Notes under the pieces: generated by a model | What the model saw: only the letters and a program-made list of their open reading frames with translations | What the model was told of the DNA's origin: nothing | Databases searched by the model: none | Part shown: in pieces, positions 1 through 11,887 of the stretch | Position numbering within the stretch: position 1 is the stretch's first letter | How the letters are laid out: the number at the start of each line of letters is the position of its first letter | DNA from: Cryptomeria japonica | Lineage: Eukaryota > Streptophyta > Pinopsida > Cupressales > Cupressaceae | DNA: 64,000 nt | Assembly (NCBI RefSeq): GCF_030272615.1 | Contig: NC_081415.1 | Coordinates: 417,789,757 to 417,853,756 of the forward strand | Direction of reading: 5' to 3' | Translations under genes and position numbers: made by a program

Positions 1-664
1 CGCTAACTGGTTTATCAAATCCTCCTGTGTAGCTTGTGAATGGTCAACAGGAGGAGGTGGAGGTGTATCCTAAGGGTTTGGTTGTGGGTTCTCTTGTAGC
101 TTTTGCCCCAAGTTTTAGGTGTGTCTTTCTAGGGGGCAAGATTTTCAAAATTTGATATTCGTAACAAAAACTAAAAAAAACTAATCAAAACCAATGAATT
201 TAAATTCAAATTACAAATAAAATTAATCAAATGCATAAAATAAACAAATAAAATATGTTACTTACCTCTTTCCATGGAGTTTTTGTGTGAATTTCGAGAT
301 CCTGTGCACGCTTTTGCATATTACAAGCCCTACTTCCTTCTTGCAGCCGCGGGTTAAAATGACCCAATCGGTCGCAGTGGAAAAAAATTATTAGCAAAGA
401 AACGCGTACACGATTTAGAAACTAAAACCGCGTACGAGGTTTTAGCTTCTAAACTATGTACGTGGTTTTAAAAACTAAACCACGTACATGGTTAGTACAC
501 TATAAATCCCGTATGCATTTTAGCTTCATTTAGGCTCGACAAAACAAGACTAAGTGCATACGGGTTTTTTTTAATTTGAAATACACCGTAGCGTTTGTTT
601 TTTTTTCAAGTTTTTTTGGGGGTGTGTCCACTTTTTTGCACACCATCTTGGTGCACACACCCTA
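1..664 (-). mobile_element. End of an unclassified DNA transposon
   Basis: On the minus strand a terminus reading TAGGGTGTGTGCACC starts at about 664. A related inverted motif (GTGGACACACCC) follows within 45 bases, as in a compound terminal inverted repeat. Inside lie inverted repeats: a 13-base stem ATGTACGTGGTTT/AAACCACGTACAT around 456-492, and CCCGTATGCA/TGCATACGGG around 508-563. Further in, a minus-strand coding-like stretch at about 262-357 ends at a good splice donor (GTAAGT, reading down from about 268), and an acceptor-like CCCCTAG lies near 134. This suggests a spliced transposase-type gene running off the window. The terminus directly abuts gag-like sequence, which supports insertion there. 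The other end is outside the window, so target duplication cannot be tested and the superfamily is unknown. Confidence 0.35.
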
Positions 665-2201
665 TCATTGATTTCTATCACATATAAACTAGAGGGATTA
701 ATATCAACATTAAATGCTTGTTGACGATGGTTATTCTTGGGATTTGGGACAGATTGTGCTAGAATTTGAGGTTGGTTAACCTATTTATTAGTAGCATTTG
801 GACCAGTGATCAGAGGTGTAGATTGACCCCAAGGTCTTTTTGGGCCTTGGTTTTGCCATAGTTGAGATTGATTTTGATTTTATTGCCATGACTGTGGATT
901 AGGCTTCCATTGAGGTTGATTTTGCTACCATGGTTGGTTCCACTGCATTTGATTCCATCGTGGATTAACCCACTCTGGAGGTCCCCATGGTGTAGGAGGT
1001 GGTTGCATTGAAAAAGGAGGAGCCCATTGATTAGTATTCTAGTTGTTCCAAGGACCATATTGTTCTGAATAGGAACTAAATCCTTATTTATGCGATCTCT
1101 GACCTACATAGTTGAGCTCTTCTTCAATTATTGGAGGTTTCTTTAAATGATTTATAATCTCTGGTAAGAGACTACAAGAGCTTGTTGTATGATTTTTTTC
1201 ACAAATTTCACATAGGTCAATTTGATCCAGTGGACATTCCCTTAAAAGATGTTTACCCCTACATTTTGAACAATAGATGGCTAAAGGCTTATTGGTTTTC
1301 CTATCTCCCTGAGTATTAAGGTGGAGGAGTATATCGGTTTTTAAATTTTCCAGCTCCTCCATCACTTGTGACACATCAGGACCTAAAGCCCTGCTTTTCC
1401 TAGAATTTCTAGTCCCCACTCTGGTTCTAGACTAATTCCTATAGATCTCAATAATTTCCTCTAAAGGAATTTTATTAAAATCACCTTTTCCCATTAAATT
1501 CAAAGCTTCTTTTGACTCATCATCAATTCCCCTTAGAAATATTCTTCGACTGATGTCATCATTTAGTCCTTTAGCACATCTCTTGTACACAAACATGAAC
1601 CTATCAGCATAAACTTCCATAATTTCATCTTCCAATTATTTCATTCAAAATAATTCATCTTTTTTATCCCTTACCTAACAATAATCTTGGTATTATCCAA
1701 GAAATTTGTTTCAATCTCAGGCCACGTGGAGATAGAACCAGATCTTAATCCCATGAACCATCTTTTAATGTTGACTCTTTTAAAGTAGAGGGAAATAACT
1801 TCAATTTTTGGTTATCAGCTTTATAATCATAAGTCTGACATGAGACTTTAAACTCAAAAAGGAACTGTTCAGGATCTTCAAAAGTTTTTCCTCTAAAATC
1901 TAGTAACACTAAGGGTGAAATGTTTTTCATAGGAGAGTCATTTTTCCCTACATTTAAATTAAGAGGATACGAGAATGTCCTATTAGGTGGGGGATCCTTG
2001 GCATCCACTCGGTCACCTATCTCTTCTTCCTGAAGTTGTTGATGATCTTGTTCTTCAAATATTATGTGGTTCTTCTAACAGTTGATCAGGGTTATGATGT
2101 CTTGGAAGGAATCTTCCAAATCAATCTCTCACTCTTCTCATCAACTATTTACACTTTCCTTATCAACACTAAAGTTCTAACTTAAATATCTAAATCTTTT
2201 A

Positions 2202-2220
2202 GTTCCCGGCAATGGCACCA
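2202..2220 (-). other. Primer binding site (Athila/Tat type)
   Basis: Minus strand reads TGGTGCCATTGCCGGGAAC, one or two bases away from the familiar TGGCGCCGTTGCCGGG motif that follows the 5' LTR in Athila/Tat Ty3/gypsy elements. Its place between a TG...CA LTR and a gag region supports the call. Confidence 0.7.
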
Positions 2221-2224
2221 AAAA

Positions 2225-3282
2225 TGGTGGCCAGGGTCATTGATATGTCAACTTGCACCATTTAAATTCTCTGAAATATCGATCTAGGGTATGTCTAAAG
2301 TTGTCTACGATAAGGAGTTACTTGGTACAATTTCGGGGGGGTTTTGCACTGCAGAACAGTGACTGAGGTGTGATCATACTCTGTTAGGAGCCTATCAGGA
2401 GCTATTAGTAGCTCTTTGATATGATTGAGTCTTAAGGTTAAATATCCTTTTCAATCTATACTAATGAAACCAAATTCGTCCTAAGGAAGACTTCATATTT
2501 TGATGACAAGACATAGAACAGGATGAAGTTAGAATTTAACAATGGAATTATCTAGAAAATTGGAATAATGTCTAAGTCTTAAGAATTTAAATCTATGACT
2601 AAGTACTAAAAATAAACCTATATTATGCTTGCTGAAAGTGAAATCTAATTACGTTTGCAGGAAATGAAATCTGACCTATCAAAGCATAAACATCTAAATT
2701 CATGGGTTCATTCAACAACAACTCTGCTTCCATATTAATCTTCAAACTCATCGCCTCATTAACTAATTTAATTGGCAAAATGCATCTAAATAAATAAATA
2801 AATAATAATTAAATCTTATCCAACAATTATGATCTGAATGAAAACTAACTTTTGAAATTAACTTCCTATTTAACCAGAACTTGACATTGCATGAACTGAA
2901 AAAAAAAAAAATCAATCTCAATGCTCAAAACTGAAAAATGGGAAATAAATCAACAAGATCACCTCCCTTTGGTTGAGAGGGCCCTGCTCTTCCTCTGGTG
3001 GGATCTAAACACAAAGCTTTGAGATCAACTTGTAATTTTCATTAAAATGAACTTCCAGAAGGAAGTGAAACAAAGTCTGACTGATTACAAAAAGAATGGC
3101 TCCACTATGAATTGCTTACTGACTATTTTGCTATATCCTATTACAAAGAGCATTAGGATATTTATATATCCTTTATTCAAATTAAAACTATGGTTACCTG
3201 CTTAAAGAAAAAGTAATGATTACAACCTAGAGAAGATTTAGCAAGAATTGGATTAACTTCATAAAGAAGTTAAGTTCTAACA
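2225..3282 (-). repeat. LTR of the Athila/Tat-like fossil
   Basis: Read on the minus strand it begins TGTTAGAACTTAAC at 3282 and ends CA at 2225, four bases before the primer site. A TATA-like box (TATATAAATA) lies at 3159-3168, about 115 bases into the LTR, as expected for a U3 promoter. The TG/CA ends are placed by eye because no second LTR is in the window to confirm them. Length is about 1.06 kb. Confidence 0.55.
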
Positions 3283-3659
3283 GGCCGTCGATGGAACAAG
3301 TGCGAAGAAGATATTTTCAACTAGAGCAATCATGTGTTGTCATCATTCTTGTGGTAATTATCTTGGATCTATCAAAGACTCTTCTTATTTACTCAAAATA
3401 TATTCAAAAACACATTTATGGAGATAAAACAAAATATAGTGACATCATGTTGATTATCATGTAATTTAAACATGTAAATAAGAAAAAATAGAAACATTAT
3501 ATCATAAGACATTATTTCTAATATTACTTCTAATTAGTAGAGTACAATAGCAAAAATGAGTAAACATGCATACAAATAAGTATGCTGCCAAGCATATTAG
3601 TCTACAAATCTATAAAATTTTAAAACATAAACCATCATAAAAAGTATCATGATGGAAAC
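3283..3659. other. No recognised feature
   Basis: AT-rich DNA between the gypsy LTR and the copia fossil. I recognise no coding similarity or repeat structure. It may be decayed copia internal sequence, but nothing in it proves this. Confidence 0.3.
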
Positions 3660-5034
3660 CCATCAGGACTAAATGGTGAAAGGTATTTTTTTTCTTAATG
3701 ATGATTATTTTAGAATGACATGGGTTACTTTCTTAACGGAACAGTCTTAGTCATTTGATAAATTTAAAATATTCAAATGTATGGTTGAGAATCAAGTAGA
3801 TGCTAAAATCAAGTGTTTAAGGTTTGTTAGAGGAAAAGGATTTACATCAAATAAATTTGAGAGATTTTGTGAAGAAAATGGTATAAGAAGACAATTATCT
3901 ACACCTAGGACTCCTTAACATAAAATGGAGTTATTAAGAGGAAGAGTAGGATTATTATTGTTGAGATGTCTAGAACTATGTTGAAAGATGCTAACATACA
4001 TAATGTGTATTGGAAAGAATTTGTGCATACTATTGTGTATATTCTTAATTGGGTACAAGTAAAAGTGAATCATACAAAGACACCTTATGAGCTATGTCAT
4101 GGAAGATCACCTATTGTCAAGTATTTCAAAATATTTTGAAGCAAATGCTACATAAGAAGATGTAGAAGACTCCAAAAAATTTGATGCAAGATCAGATGGG
4201 GGAATATTATTGGGATACTCAACAAAAAGTAAGGCTTACTTATAATGTTACAACAAGAGGCTAAAGAATATTGTGGAAAGTATGAATGTCAAAGTGAATG
4301 AAGAATGAAATCATGCTACACTAAACCTTACATTGAGACAAAAGATACTCCTATTGTTGTGGAAGAGAAGGAAGTTCCATAAGACAAAGAAGAGACAAAT
4401 CAAGAAAAGAAGGAACTTGAACAAGCACCTAAGACACCTACAAAGTATTGGTGGAAGAACTGTTCAGAATATCAGATCATTGGAAACAAAGATAAAGGAT
4501 TTCAGAGAAGAAGAATACTTGATGAGACAAGTGAACAAGGAATTTTTTTCTTTTTATCTCAAGTGGAGCCAAAAAATGTTTTTAGAAGCTAGCAAAGATG
4601 AAGGTTGGATGAAAGTTATGGAAGAGGAGCTAAATCTGATTGAAAAGAAACATACATGTCAATTGGTACCCAAACTAGTAGACAAGAATGTGATAGGAAC
4701 AAAGTTGGTGTTCTGGAATAAGCTTAATGTAGTTGGAAAAGTCACAAGGAACAAGGCAAGACTACTTTGTAAAGGTTATTCACAAGTTGAAGGTATAGAC
4801 TTTGAAGAGACTTTTTCTTTGGTAGCTAGGATGGAAGCTATAAGGATGGTTTTTTGCATGTGTTGCATATAAGAAATTTAAGGTATATTAGATGGATTCC
4901 AAATCAACATTCTTGAATGGATAACTTGAAGAAGAGGTATATATTGATCATTTGGATGGGTTTAAGTTGTCAGAAGATCCGAATATGGTATGCAAACTCA
5001 AGAGGACACTCTATGGACTCAAGAAAGCCCCTAG
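3660..5034 (+). mobile_element. Ty1/copia fossil (integrase to RT)
   Basis: Fragment of a Ty1/copia element on the plus strand. At about 3690-4120 the translation follows the copia integrase core (short matches such as ENQVDAKIKCLR and FCEENGIRRQLS, the latter followed by TPRTP). At about 4560-5030 it follows the reverse transcriptase, including the conserved block around [20 protein letters not shown] and, at the end, YGLKKAPR. No LTRs, gag or RNase H are seen. It is broken, with many breaks, and is clearly ancient. It ends where it meets a dispersed repeat at 5035. Confidence 0.85.
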
Positions 5035-5434
5035 ATTAGGAATGTGCACACCATTAGAAGACTTGATTAGGTGGGGATTTGAAAATAATTAGGATTAGGA
5101 TTGGAAGTAAGTGGGAAATGTGGGAGGATGGGACATTTGAAGAGACAGTGAGGGGGGACTAAATTTTTATTTTTATTCCCATTTGGAGGAAAATAAAAAT
5201 GGGAGAATTTAATATGGGGATATTTAATTAAATAGGTGAAGTGTCAATGGGATATAAGTGAATATGAAAATTAATCAAATTAACATCATAGGGGTTTTAG
5301 TTAGGAAAACAAAGAATAAATCCTCAATTACTTAAATAATTATGAATTATTAAATTAACAAGATAGGGGATTAGATGAATAAAAAGGCCCAGATAAATCA
5401 ACCAAATGTTTTTCGTCAATTTTAGGTGTCTACA
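5035..5434 (-). repeat. LTR-like dispersed repeat, copy 1 (inverted, partial)
   Basis: On the minus strand it begins TGTAGACACCTAAAATTG at 5434. It runs through AATTAATTA-rich sequence to a block with AAATGTCCCATCCTCC and a CTAATC-rich end near 5035. The same start and the same 16-base block occur in direct orientation at 55549-56230. Related starts occur at 43832 and 58403. TG at the start and the family's size elsewhere suggest an LTR. This copy is only the first 400 bases. Confidence 0.55.
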
Positions 5435-7139
5435 CTATTACTCATATGATTAAATAATCTATAGGTATCAACCAAATTCTCTAAATTACATGATTTTAAA
5501 CTATGAATGGAACATGTCGAGCAAGCACATGAGATGACAAAGGTTGGAGGTATGTTTCTCTTCAAAAAATAGAGACATTATGCAAAGTAATCCAACAAGA
5601 TCCATTGTAAACTTGTTTTACTCTAGACTCTTTTAAATACCTTAATTAATTATTTCCATGACCTACTAATAAAATATGACAATTTAATACTTCTTAAATG
5701 GAAAGGAATCCAACCCCAAAAATTTTCCATATTTTGTGTACTAGAGATATGATCATCCCTATAAAAAAAGTTGTTTTAGTTTTAATGAAACTTGATATTT
5801 AATTATTTTTATGAATTACCATACCCTACAACCACCTCTTCTCGATCATAGATAATGAATGTGTGGTTCTTTTTGAAAAATATGCACAAACAACTTGATC
5901 AACTATGGCATCTTCTAATATAGATTAATATGATAACTAGTTTGGAAGACATGTGATATTGATATTTTGTGAAAGTAAATGACCTAGTGATGCTTCTTAG
6001 TTTGCTTGTCAAGGAGAAGTTTAAAATTGGGTGAAATAATAAATGGGTCAAGAAATGGGAAAAGTCTCTTATTTCTCCTCACACCAATAGGCATTGCAAA
6101 GGCAATGAATGCAAGTTTGAAGATTCCTATTAAAAATGTGTGATCCCATTCATAGAATAAGCTAACTACACAATATTGTTTGATGCTCATTACAATATTT
6201 ATTTTGATCTTATATTTAGTTTGACTAAAACATTGCATACTACATTTGAGATAATTATGATACATTTGAATTATATTTTAATCATCAACCTCTTAAGATG
6301 ATCATCCAAGGAATTTCTAGAATATGAAAAATTCTACTTGGTTAATTGTACCAAACATGGAATGGTTATCAAGTCAATTGATGATAAAATGCCCTTTTAA
6401 TCCTTGCATCAATAGGTGTTACATATTTTAACATACATGCAATGACAATTCATGCATATTTGAATATTCCTATAAGAACATGTGGTCTTTGAGTGTTCAA
6501 AATTTAGCTAAATTGTAGGAGGATTTGAATCATATTAAATATGTACTCATAGATAAAAATGAGTTTTATAGGCCCCGATTTGTTTGTTAAAATCAATAGA
6601 TGTTTGAAAAAGATATTTCCATCACATGTGACATAAGATTTTGGTGGAATTTCTATTATTCTTATTGATGATCTCACCTAGTTTCTACTTATTTGTGAAA
6701 TACCATTTTATGAAAGTATCTTTAAATTATTATCATGGATGATAATAATTCATTACCATACATGAGTATTATTGAGTAGTTTGTGATTTTACCATATACA
6801 TTTCATGTTTTAATGTTTGTACTTTGAATGTTTATAGGAAATACTTATGATAAGGTATTAGATCAATAACCTTCCAAATAGTTATGACCTTAGTGTGTGT
6901 GTATGTATGTATATGGCAATAAAAAGTACCTAAAATATGCAAGTTACACAATCATCAAATAAAAATTATTCCATTATAGAGTATAATATAAATTAATGTA
7001 TGCATTGTTTTAAAATATCTATGGTATAATATAGACATAAATTGCTTAATAGAGATTAAATAAATGAATTTTTTTGTAGTTGATACTTTCTATAATCATT
7101 TATTCATGTTATTGAAAATAATTGTTGATACTAGCAATT
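5435..7139. other. AT-rich DNA, no recognised gene
   Basis: No recognisable coding region. Two stretches near 6080-6180 and 6405-6510 resemble each other loosely (both contain an A-T-G-C-A-rich block followed by TTCCTAT and then TGTG-GATC/GTGGTC), suggesting an old local duplication. A 93-residue minus-strand ORF at 5984-6265 covers the first of these, but I recognise no family in it. Confidence 0.3.
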
Positions 7140-7400
7140 ATGATACTTTAAAGTTTAGTTAAAAAAATAAAAAAGATAATATCTCAAATTATTAAATCTA
7201 TGAGATTATTACAAACTAGTAATTGTACCTAAAGATGATATTGGATGAGAATAAGTGCTTTTATAAATATCCCTATCATCCAAGCATTATATGAATGGAT
7301 TTAAATAAAAAATAAAATATATTGTTTAGATATATCTCTCTCATCTAGATCTAGTAATAATTGGAAAGATAGAGATCTCCCAAAAAAATTAATTAAATAT
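7140..7400. repeat. Diverged unit of the 9-11 kb tandem repeat
   Basis: The order of words ACCTAAAGATGATATTGGATGA, CTATCATCCAAGCATTA and ATCTCTCTCATCTAGATC parallels units of the tandem array at 9040-11460 (there ACCTAAAGATGTTATTGAATGA, CTATCATCCAAACATTA). It is separated from the array by the LTR-like repeat at 7510-8470, so it is probably an outlying unit cut off by that insertion. Confidence 0.45.
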
Positions 7401-7509
7401 GCTTTAGATGTATGAACAAATGATAAAATCAGAATTTATTCAAAAAGTTCATATTATATAACATTTCAAGACAAATATTTATAAAATATAAAATTTTTGA
7501 TGCATAACA

Positions 7510-8470
7510 ATTGATACCTACTGTATATGCTTAAATTTGATTAATTAGTTTAATCCGTTGATTGCATGTATTAATTAAATAATTGAAATTATTTAAGTAA
7601 TTATTGTTCCCTTCTAATTAATTAATTAATGCTCCATGTGAAACATTTAATTAATTAATCTCTTTTTATTTTTCTTCTATTAAATAAGATGAGTATTTTA
7701 TTTATCTTATTTTTAATATACATTCCTATTTTCCTCCAAACCCTTTTTATTTGAATTTAAATATTCAAATAATTTAATTGGAGCACATGGCTCCTAATAT
7801 TAACCTCCCATATAGTCTAACCCACCATCTAACTTGGGTTTCTAACCAACCCTATCCCTTCAACCAACCTTATCCAAGTCATGTTCACATTCCTTGTTTT
7901 AACAAATTTAGAATAAAATCATTTTCTTTGTGTATTTCTCTCCCAAAGTAACATGTGGCTTACCTTCCACTTGTCATTGCTTGACATGACACTTTACCTC
8001 TAAGAGGACACTTGTCACTCCCTACATGGACACTTGTATTCAATTGAAACAAGTGGTATTTTCTCAAGCCTCATCTCATCTCCATCAATTCTTATTTAAT
8101 CTCTCCATTTTACTTCATTATCCATCCACTTTCATGTCATTGTAATGTCATAATGCCATTTTTATTTCTCACATCAATCCATCTTGCATACATTTTTAGA
8201 TTAGTTTTTGCATATCCGACCATCATGGAGCATTTTCAAGCATCTTTGGAGGCATAGCATCGAGCACACATTCAAATCAAAGGACAATCAAATCAAGGAA
8301 ATTGGGTTTGCACTTTTTATTATTTTATAATTTGCACAATTTGGTTTCCTTTCTAGCATCCTAATCATGAGTGTAGGTTTGATGATTGTGTAGTTTTAGG
8401 TTGTCATTTACATTTTCAATCTTTTTATTTTGCACAATTTCCTGCTCACACCTACCTTATAATGACAACA
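7510..8470 (+). repeat. LTR-like dispersed repeat, copy 2
   Basis: Shares several ordered blocks with the solo LTR at 43832-44880: AATTAATTA-rich start, a stretch of TTTGAATTTAAATATTC, the highly conserved GAGCACATGGCTCCTAA (7782-7798), then CTAACCYA-rich sequence and repeated ACACTTGTCA words. Ends are not sharp: the left end is near TTGATACC at 7511 and the right end near 8470 is a guess. I interpret it as an old solo LTR or LTR fragment. No internal element sequence flanks it. Confidence 0.5.
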
Positions 8471-9039
8471 ATTCCATGATTTAATTTTAAGTGTTACGTG
8501 GACATTTTTCTAGTAATACTACCTAATTAAGTGTTGACTTTTTGCTACATATATTATTTTTTAATGAAATTCTAGATTGGATTTAATTAATTGAACCACT
8601 TTATTATAACTAATTGCAACATTTGGCCAGTAATATGCATCTACATATAATAGGTGTACATAACCATATGATCTATTGAAAATGACCATTTGGATAATGT
8701 ACTCCAACAATGTGTTGGTGAAGATGTAAAGTTTGTTTATAATTTATAGATTGATGTTGGCCTAATCAATGGGGGTAGTTTACATCATAAAAAATATCAT
8801 ATATCATCAGGTTACTAAACTGCTAGACGCTACTATGTGTAGCCATGGAATTTGATAATTATGTGGGTATTTGATGGGACTTTAATAACTTAAGTGGTTT
8901 ATCCCTCTTTCACTTGCTACAAGAGGTAGCTATACACAAATTACTCTTTAAATGGTATTGGATTTAAATATACATAAATCCTAAGGACTAAAATTAGAAA
9001 GAGACAAAATATATGTTGATGATGTAGAGAGGGAAAGTT
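8471..9039. other. No recognised feature
   Basis: AT-rich sequence without coding similarity or clear repeats. Confidence 0.3.
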
Positions 9040-11460
9040 TAACATTCACTACAATCTCATGAGTTAAATCTCTTCACTAATTAAAATAATCACCACCATT
9101 TTCATTTGAGTGATACTCTACAATTCAAAATGCAAGTTATGCTAATAATAGAAAAAATGAAATCTCTCTCAACATTATTTATTTAAGGTATGTGTACATT
9201 AGAGTTTATTAAGAAAGTTCATATTAAATTGTAAATAGTAAAAGCACCTAAAGATGTTATTGAATGAATGATGTACAAAATAGTCATATCATCCAAACAT
9301 TACATAGAATAAAATTAACCAAAAAAATAAAAATAAAATATTCACATATGTCTCTTTGATCCATCTAATAACACTTTAAAATATACGTAGACCTCTCAAT
9401 ATTATTCATTTAAGATAGATGAATACATTAGAATTTATTTTTAAAAAATATATTATTATAAATTAGTAAAAACACTTTAAAATGTTATTGAATGAGCAAT
9501 GTACAAATAGTCCTATCATCTAAACATTACATGGAATGAAATTAACTAGAAATATATTAATATAGTATTCACATATGTCTCTTTGACACATCTAATAACA
9601 CTTAAAAAGATAGGTATATCTCAACATTACTCATTTAATATGTGTACATTATAATTTTATAAAAAATAAAAATTCATATTATTTTTAAATATAGGCATTT
9701 CTCAAAATTGTTTATATAAGATGTGCACATTATAATTTATTAAGAAATTCATATTATTGTAAACTAGTAAAAGAGCCTAAAGATGCAATTGACTGAGAAA
9801 TGTATAAATAATCTTATCATCCAAACATTACATGTAATGAAATTAACCAAAAAATATAAAATGTACTATTTATATATGTCCCTCTCACCCATTTAATGAC
9901 ACTTTAAAATATAGGTATCTCTCAACATTATTCATTTAAGATATGGGTACATTATAATTTATTAAGAAAGTCTATATTATTATAAATAGTAAAAGAATCT
10001 AATGATGTTATCGAATGAGTGATGCACAAATAGTCTTATCATCCAAACATTACATGGAATGAAATTGACCAAAAAAGATATAAAATATAGTATTCACATA
10101 TGTCTCTATGACCCATCTAATAACACTTAAAAAGATAGGTATCTCTCAACATTATTCATTTAAGATATGTAAATTAGAATTTAAATAAAACATGTTCATA
10201 TTATTGTAAAATATAGGTATTACTCAATATTATTTACTTAAACTATGTGTACATTAGAATTTATTAAGAAAGTTCATATTATTTTAAACTATTAAAAGAA
10301 CCTAAAAATGTAATTGAATAAGAAATGTATAAATAATCCTATCATCCAAACATTGCATGTAATGAAATCAACCAAAAAATTAAAAATGTACTATTTATAT
10401 ATATGCTCCTCTCACCCACCTAATAACACTTTAAAATATAAGTATCTCGCACATTATTTATTTGAACATAATAATTTATTAAGAAAGTTCATATTATTGT
10501 AAATAGTAAAAGCACCTAAAGATGTTATTGAATGAGTGATGTACAAATAGTCCTATCATCCAAACATTACACGAAATAAAATTAACTAAAAATATATTAA
10601 ATATAATATTTACATATGTCTCTCTAACCCATCTAATAATGCTTAAAAATATAGGTAACTCTAAATATAGTATTCACATATGTCCCTCTGGCCCATCTAA
10701 TAATACTTAAAAAGATAGGTAACCCTCAATATTATGTATTTATGATACGTGGGTACATTAGAATTTATTAAGAAAGTTCATATTATTGTAAATAGTAAAA
10801 GAGCTTAAAGATGTTATTGAATGAGCAATGCACAAATAGTTCTATCATTCATATTATTGTAAACTAGTAAAAGCACCTCAAGATGCTATTGAATAAGCGA
10901 TGCACAAATATAAAATATACTATAAGTACACTATTCACATATGTCTCTCTCACCCATCTAATAACATTTAAAAGAATAGATATCTCTCAACATTGTTTAT
11001 TTAAGATATGTGTAACTTAGAATTTATCAAGAATATTCATATATAATTATAAATTGGTAAAAGCACCTAAAGATATTATTGAATGAGCAACATGTACAAA
11101 TAGTCCTAACATGAATTTAGCCAAAAAATTATAAAATATACACGACTAGCAGACATTGTTATTTTACAGCTCATTTACATATGTCTTTCTACTCCATCTA
11201 ATAACACATAAAGATGTTATTGAATGTGTCATGTATGAATCACCCTCTCAGTCAAATAAAATTAAACAAAACAATATGAAATTTAATATTTACATATGTC
11301 CCCCTCACCCATATAATATCACTTAAAGATATTATTGAATGTGTCATGTATGCATCACCTTCCAATTCAAATGAAATTAAACAAGACAATATAAAGTATA
11401 ATATTTAACACCTAAAAAAATTAGATATCTATCAACATTATTTATTTAAGACCTATACAA
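9040..11460. repeat. Tandem array with dimeric (~520 bp) periodicity
   Basis: A unit containing TTAAGATATGTGTACATT, AAGAAAGTTCATATTATTGT, GCACCTAAAGATGTTATTGA, TATCATCCAAACATTACATG, ACATATGTCTCT and ATCTAATAACACTT recurs at least six times. The landmark CATCCAAACATTA (with minor variants) lies near 9291, 9520, 9819, 10040, 10343 and 10558. The spacings alternate about 229, 299, 221, 303 and 215 bases, so every second copy is about 520-528 bases apart. Units become more diverged near 10850-11150, and 11200-11460 holds two copies of a shorter, related unit (AAGATRTTATTGAATGTGTCATGTATG). It ends about 430 bases upstream of the dioxygenase start. Confidence 0.8.
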
Positions 11461-11887
11461 GTTGAAAGTGCATATTGCATGACCATTCAACCAAAACATT
11501 TACAAAAGAAATACCAAATTTGTGATGCACAAAAATTGATATTTACAAAATAATAAAGTTGTGACATCTCCACAGACGTTGATACCTCCCTTACAACGAC
11601 TAGAGTTTGTTTGACTTAATTTTTTTGATGTTAAGCCCTTACGTGGACACTGATTGTCCGGTAAGCCTATACCTACTGGGGTGCCAATTCCATGCTTCAT
11701 ATTTTGCCACGAAATTCAGGATTATCTCTAATTAATTGATCACTCTTATCACAACCACCCACCACATTAAGTCATTTGACTCAATTCTATTAATTCTCAT
11801 ATCAACCTAAGCATTTGGCACTTGCAAATTTATGATCTCTACAGACGCCCAAGTAGGCCCATCAGCTCTAAATTTAGCTTCAAATCC
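11461..11887 (+). promoter_or_regulatory. Upstream region of the dioxygenase gene
   Basis: Non-repetitive flank between the tandem array and the ATG. Two motifs of possible interest are an ACGTGG (G-box core) at 11641-11646 and a CACCCACCAC (MYB/AC-element-like) near 11756-11765. Both are types often seen in phenylpropanoid and flavonoid promoters. No clear TATA box is visible. Assignment is by position and motif only. Confidence 0.3.

Larger units (their letters stand above)
665..3282 (-). mobile_element. Ty3/gypsy fossil, Athila/Tat-like 5' part
   Basis: Partial LTR retrotransposon on the minus strand. Parts in order: LTR (about 3282 down to 2225), primer binding site (2220-2202), then gag (about 2040 down to 665). 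Gag shows the usual helical core and a cysteine-rich zinc-knuckle-like region with CSKCRGKHLLREC and CEICEKNH, followed by a Gln/Asn/Trp/Pro-rich tail. The primer site matches the TGGCGCCGTTGCCGGG type found in the Athila/Tat branch. No pol is present because the copy is cut by the DNA transposon on its left. It is broken, with several breaks in gag, and looks old. Confidence 0.75.

Noticed and set aside
5984-6265. Minus-strand 93-residue ORF with a hydrophobic stretch
   Set aside because: No recognised family; the stretch resembles a loosely duplicated neighbour at 6405-6510 only at low similarity. Probably chance or very old decay.
11500-11700. Minus-strand 66-residue ORF upstream of the dioxygenase gene
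   Set aside because: No recognisable domain and no conserved context; kept only as upstream region.
11822-11887. Upstream in-frame extension of the dioxygenase (22 residues)
   Set aside because: It would start at a non-ATG codon; the ATG at 11888 opens a typical MAP-type N-terminus and gives the family's usual length.
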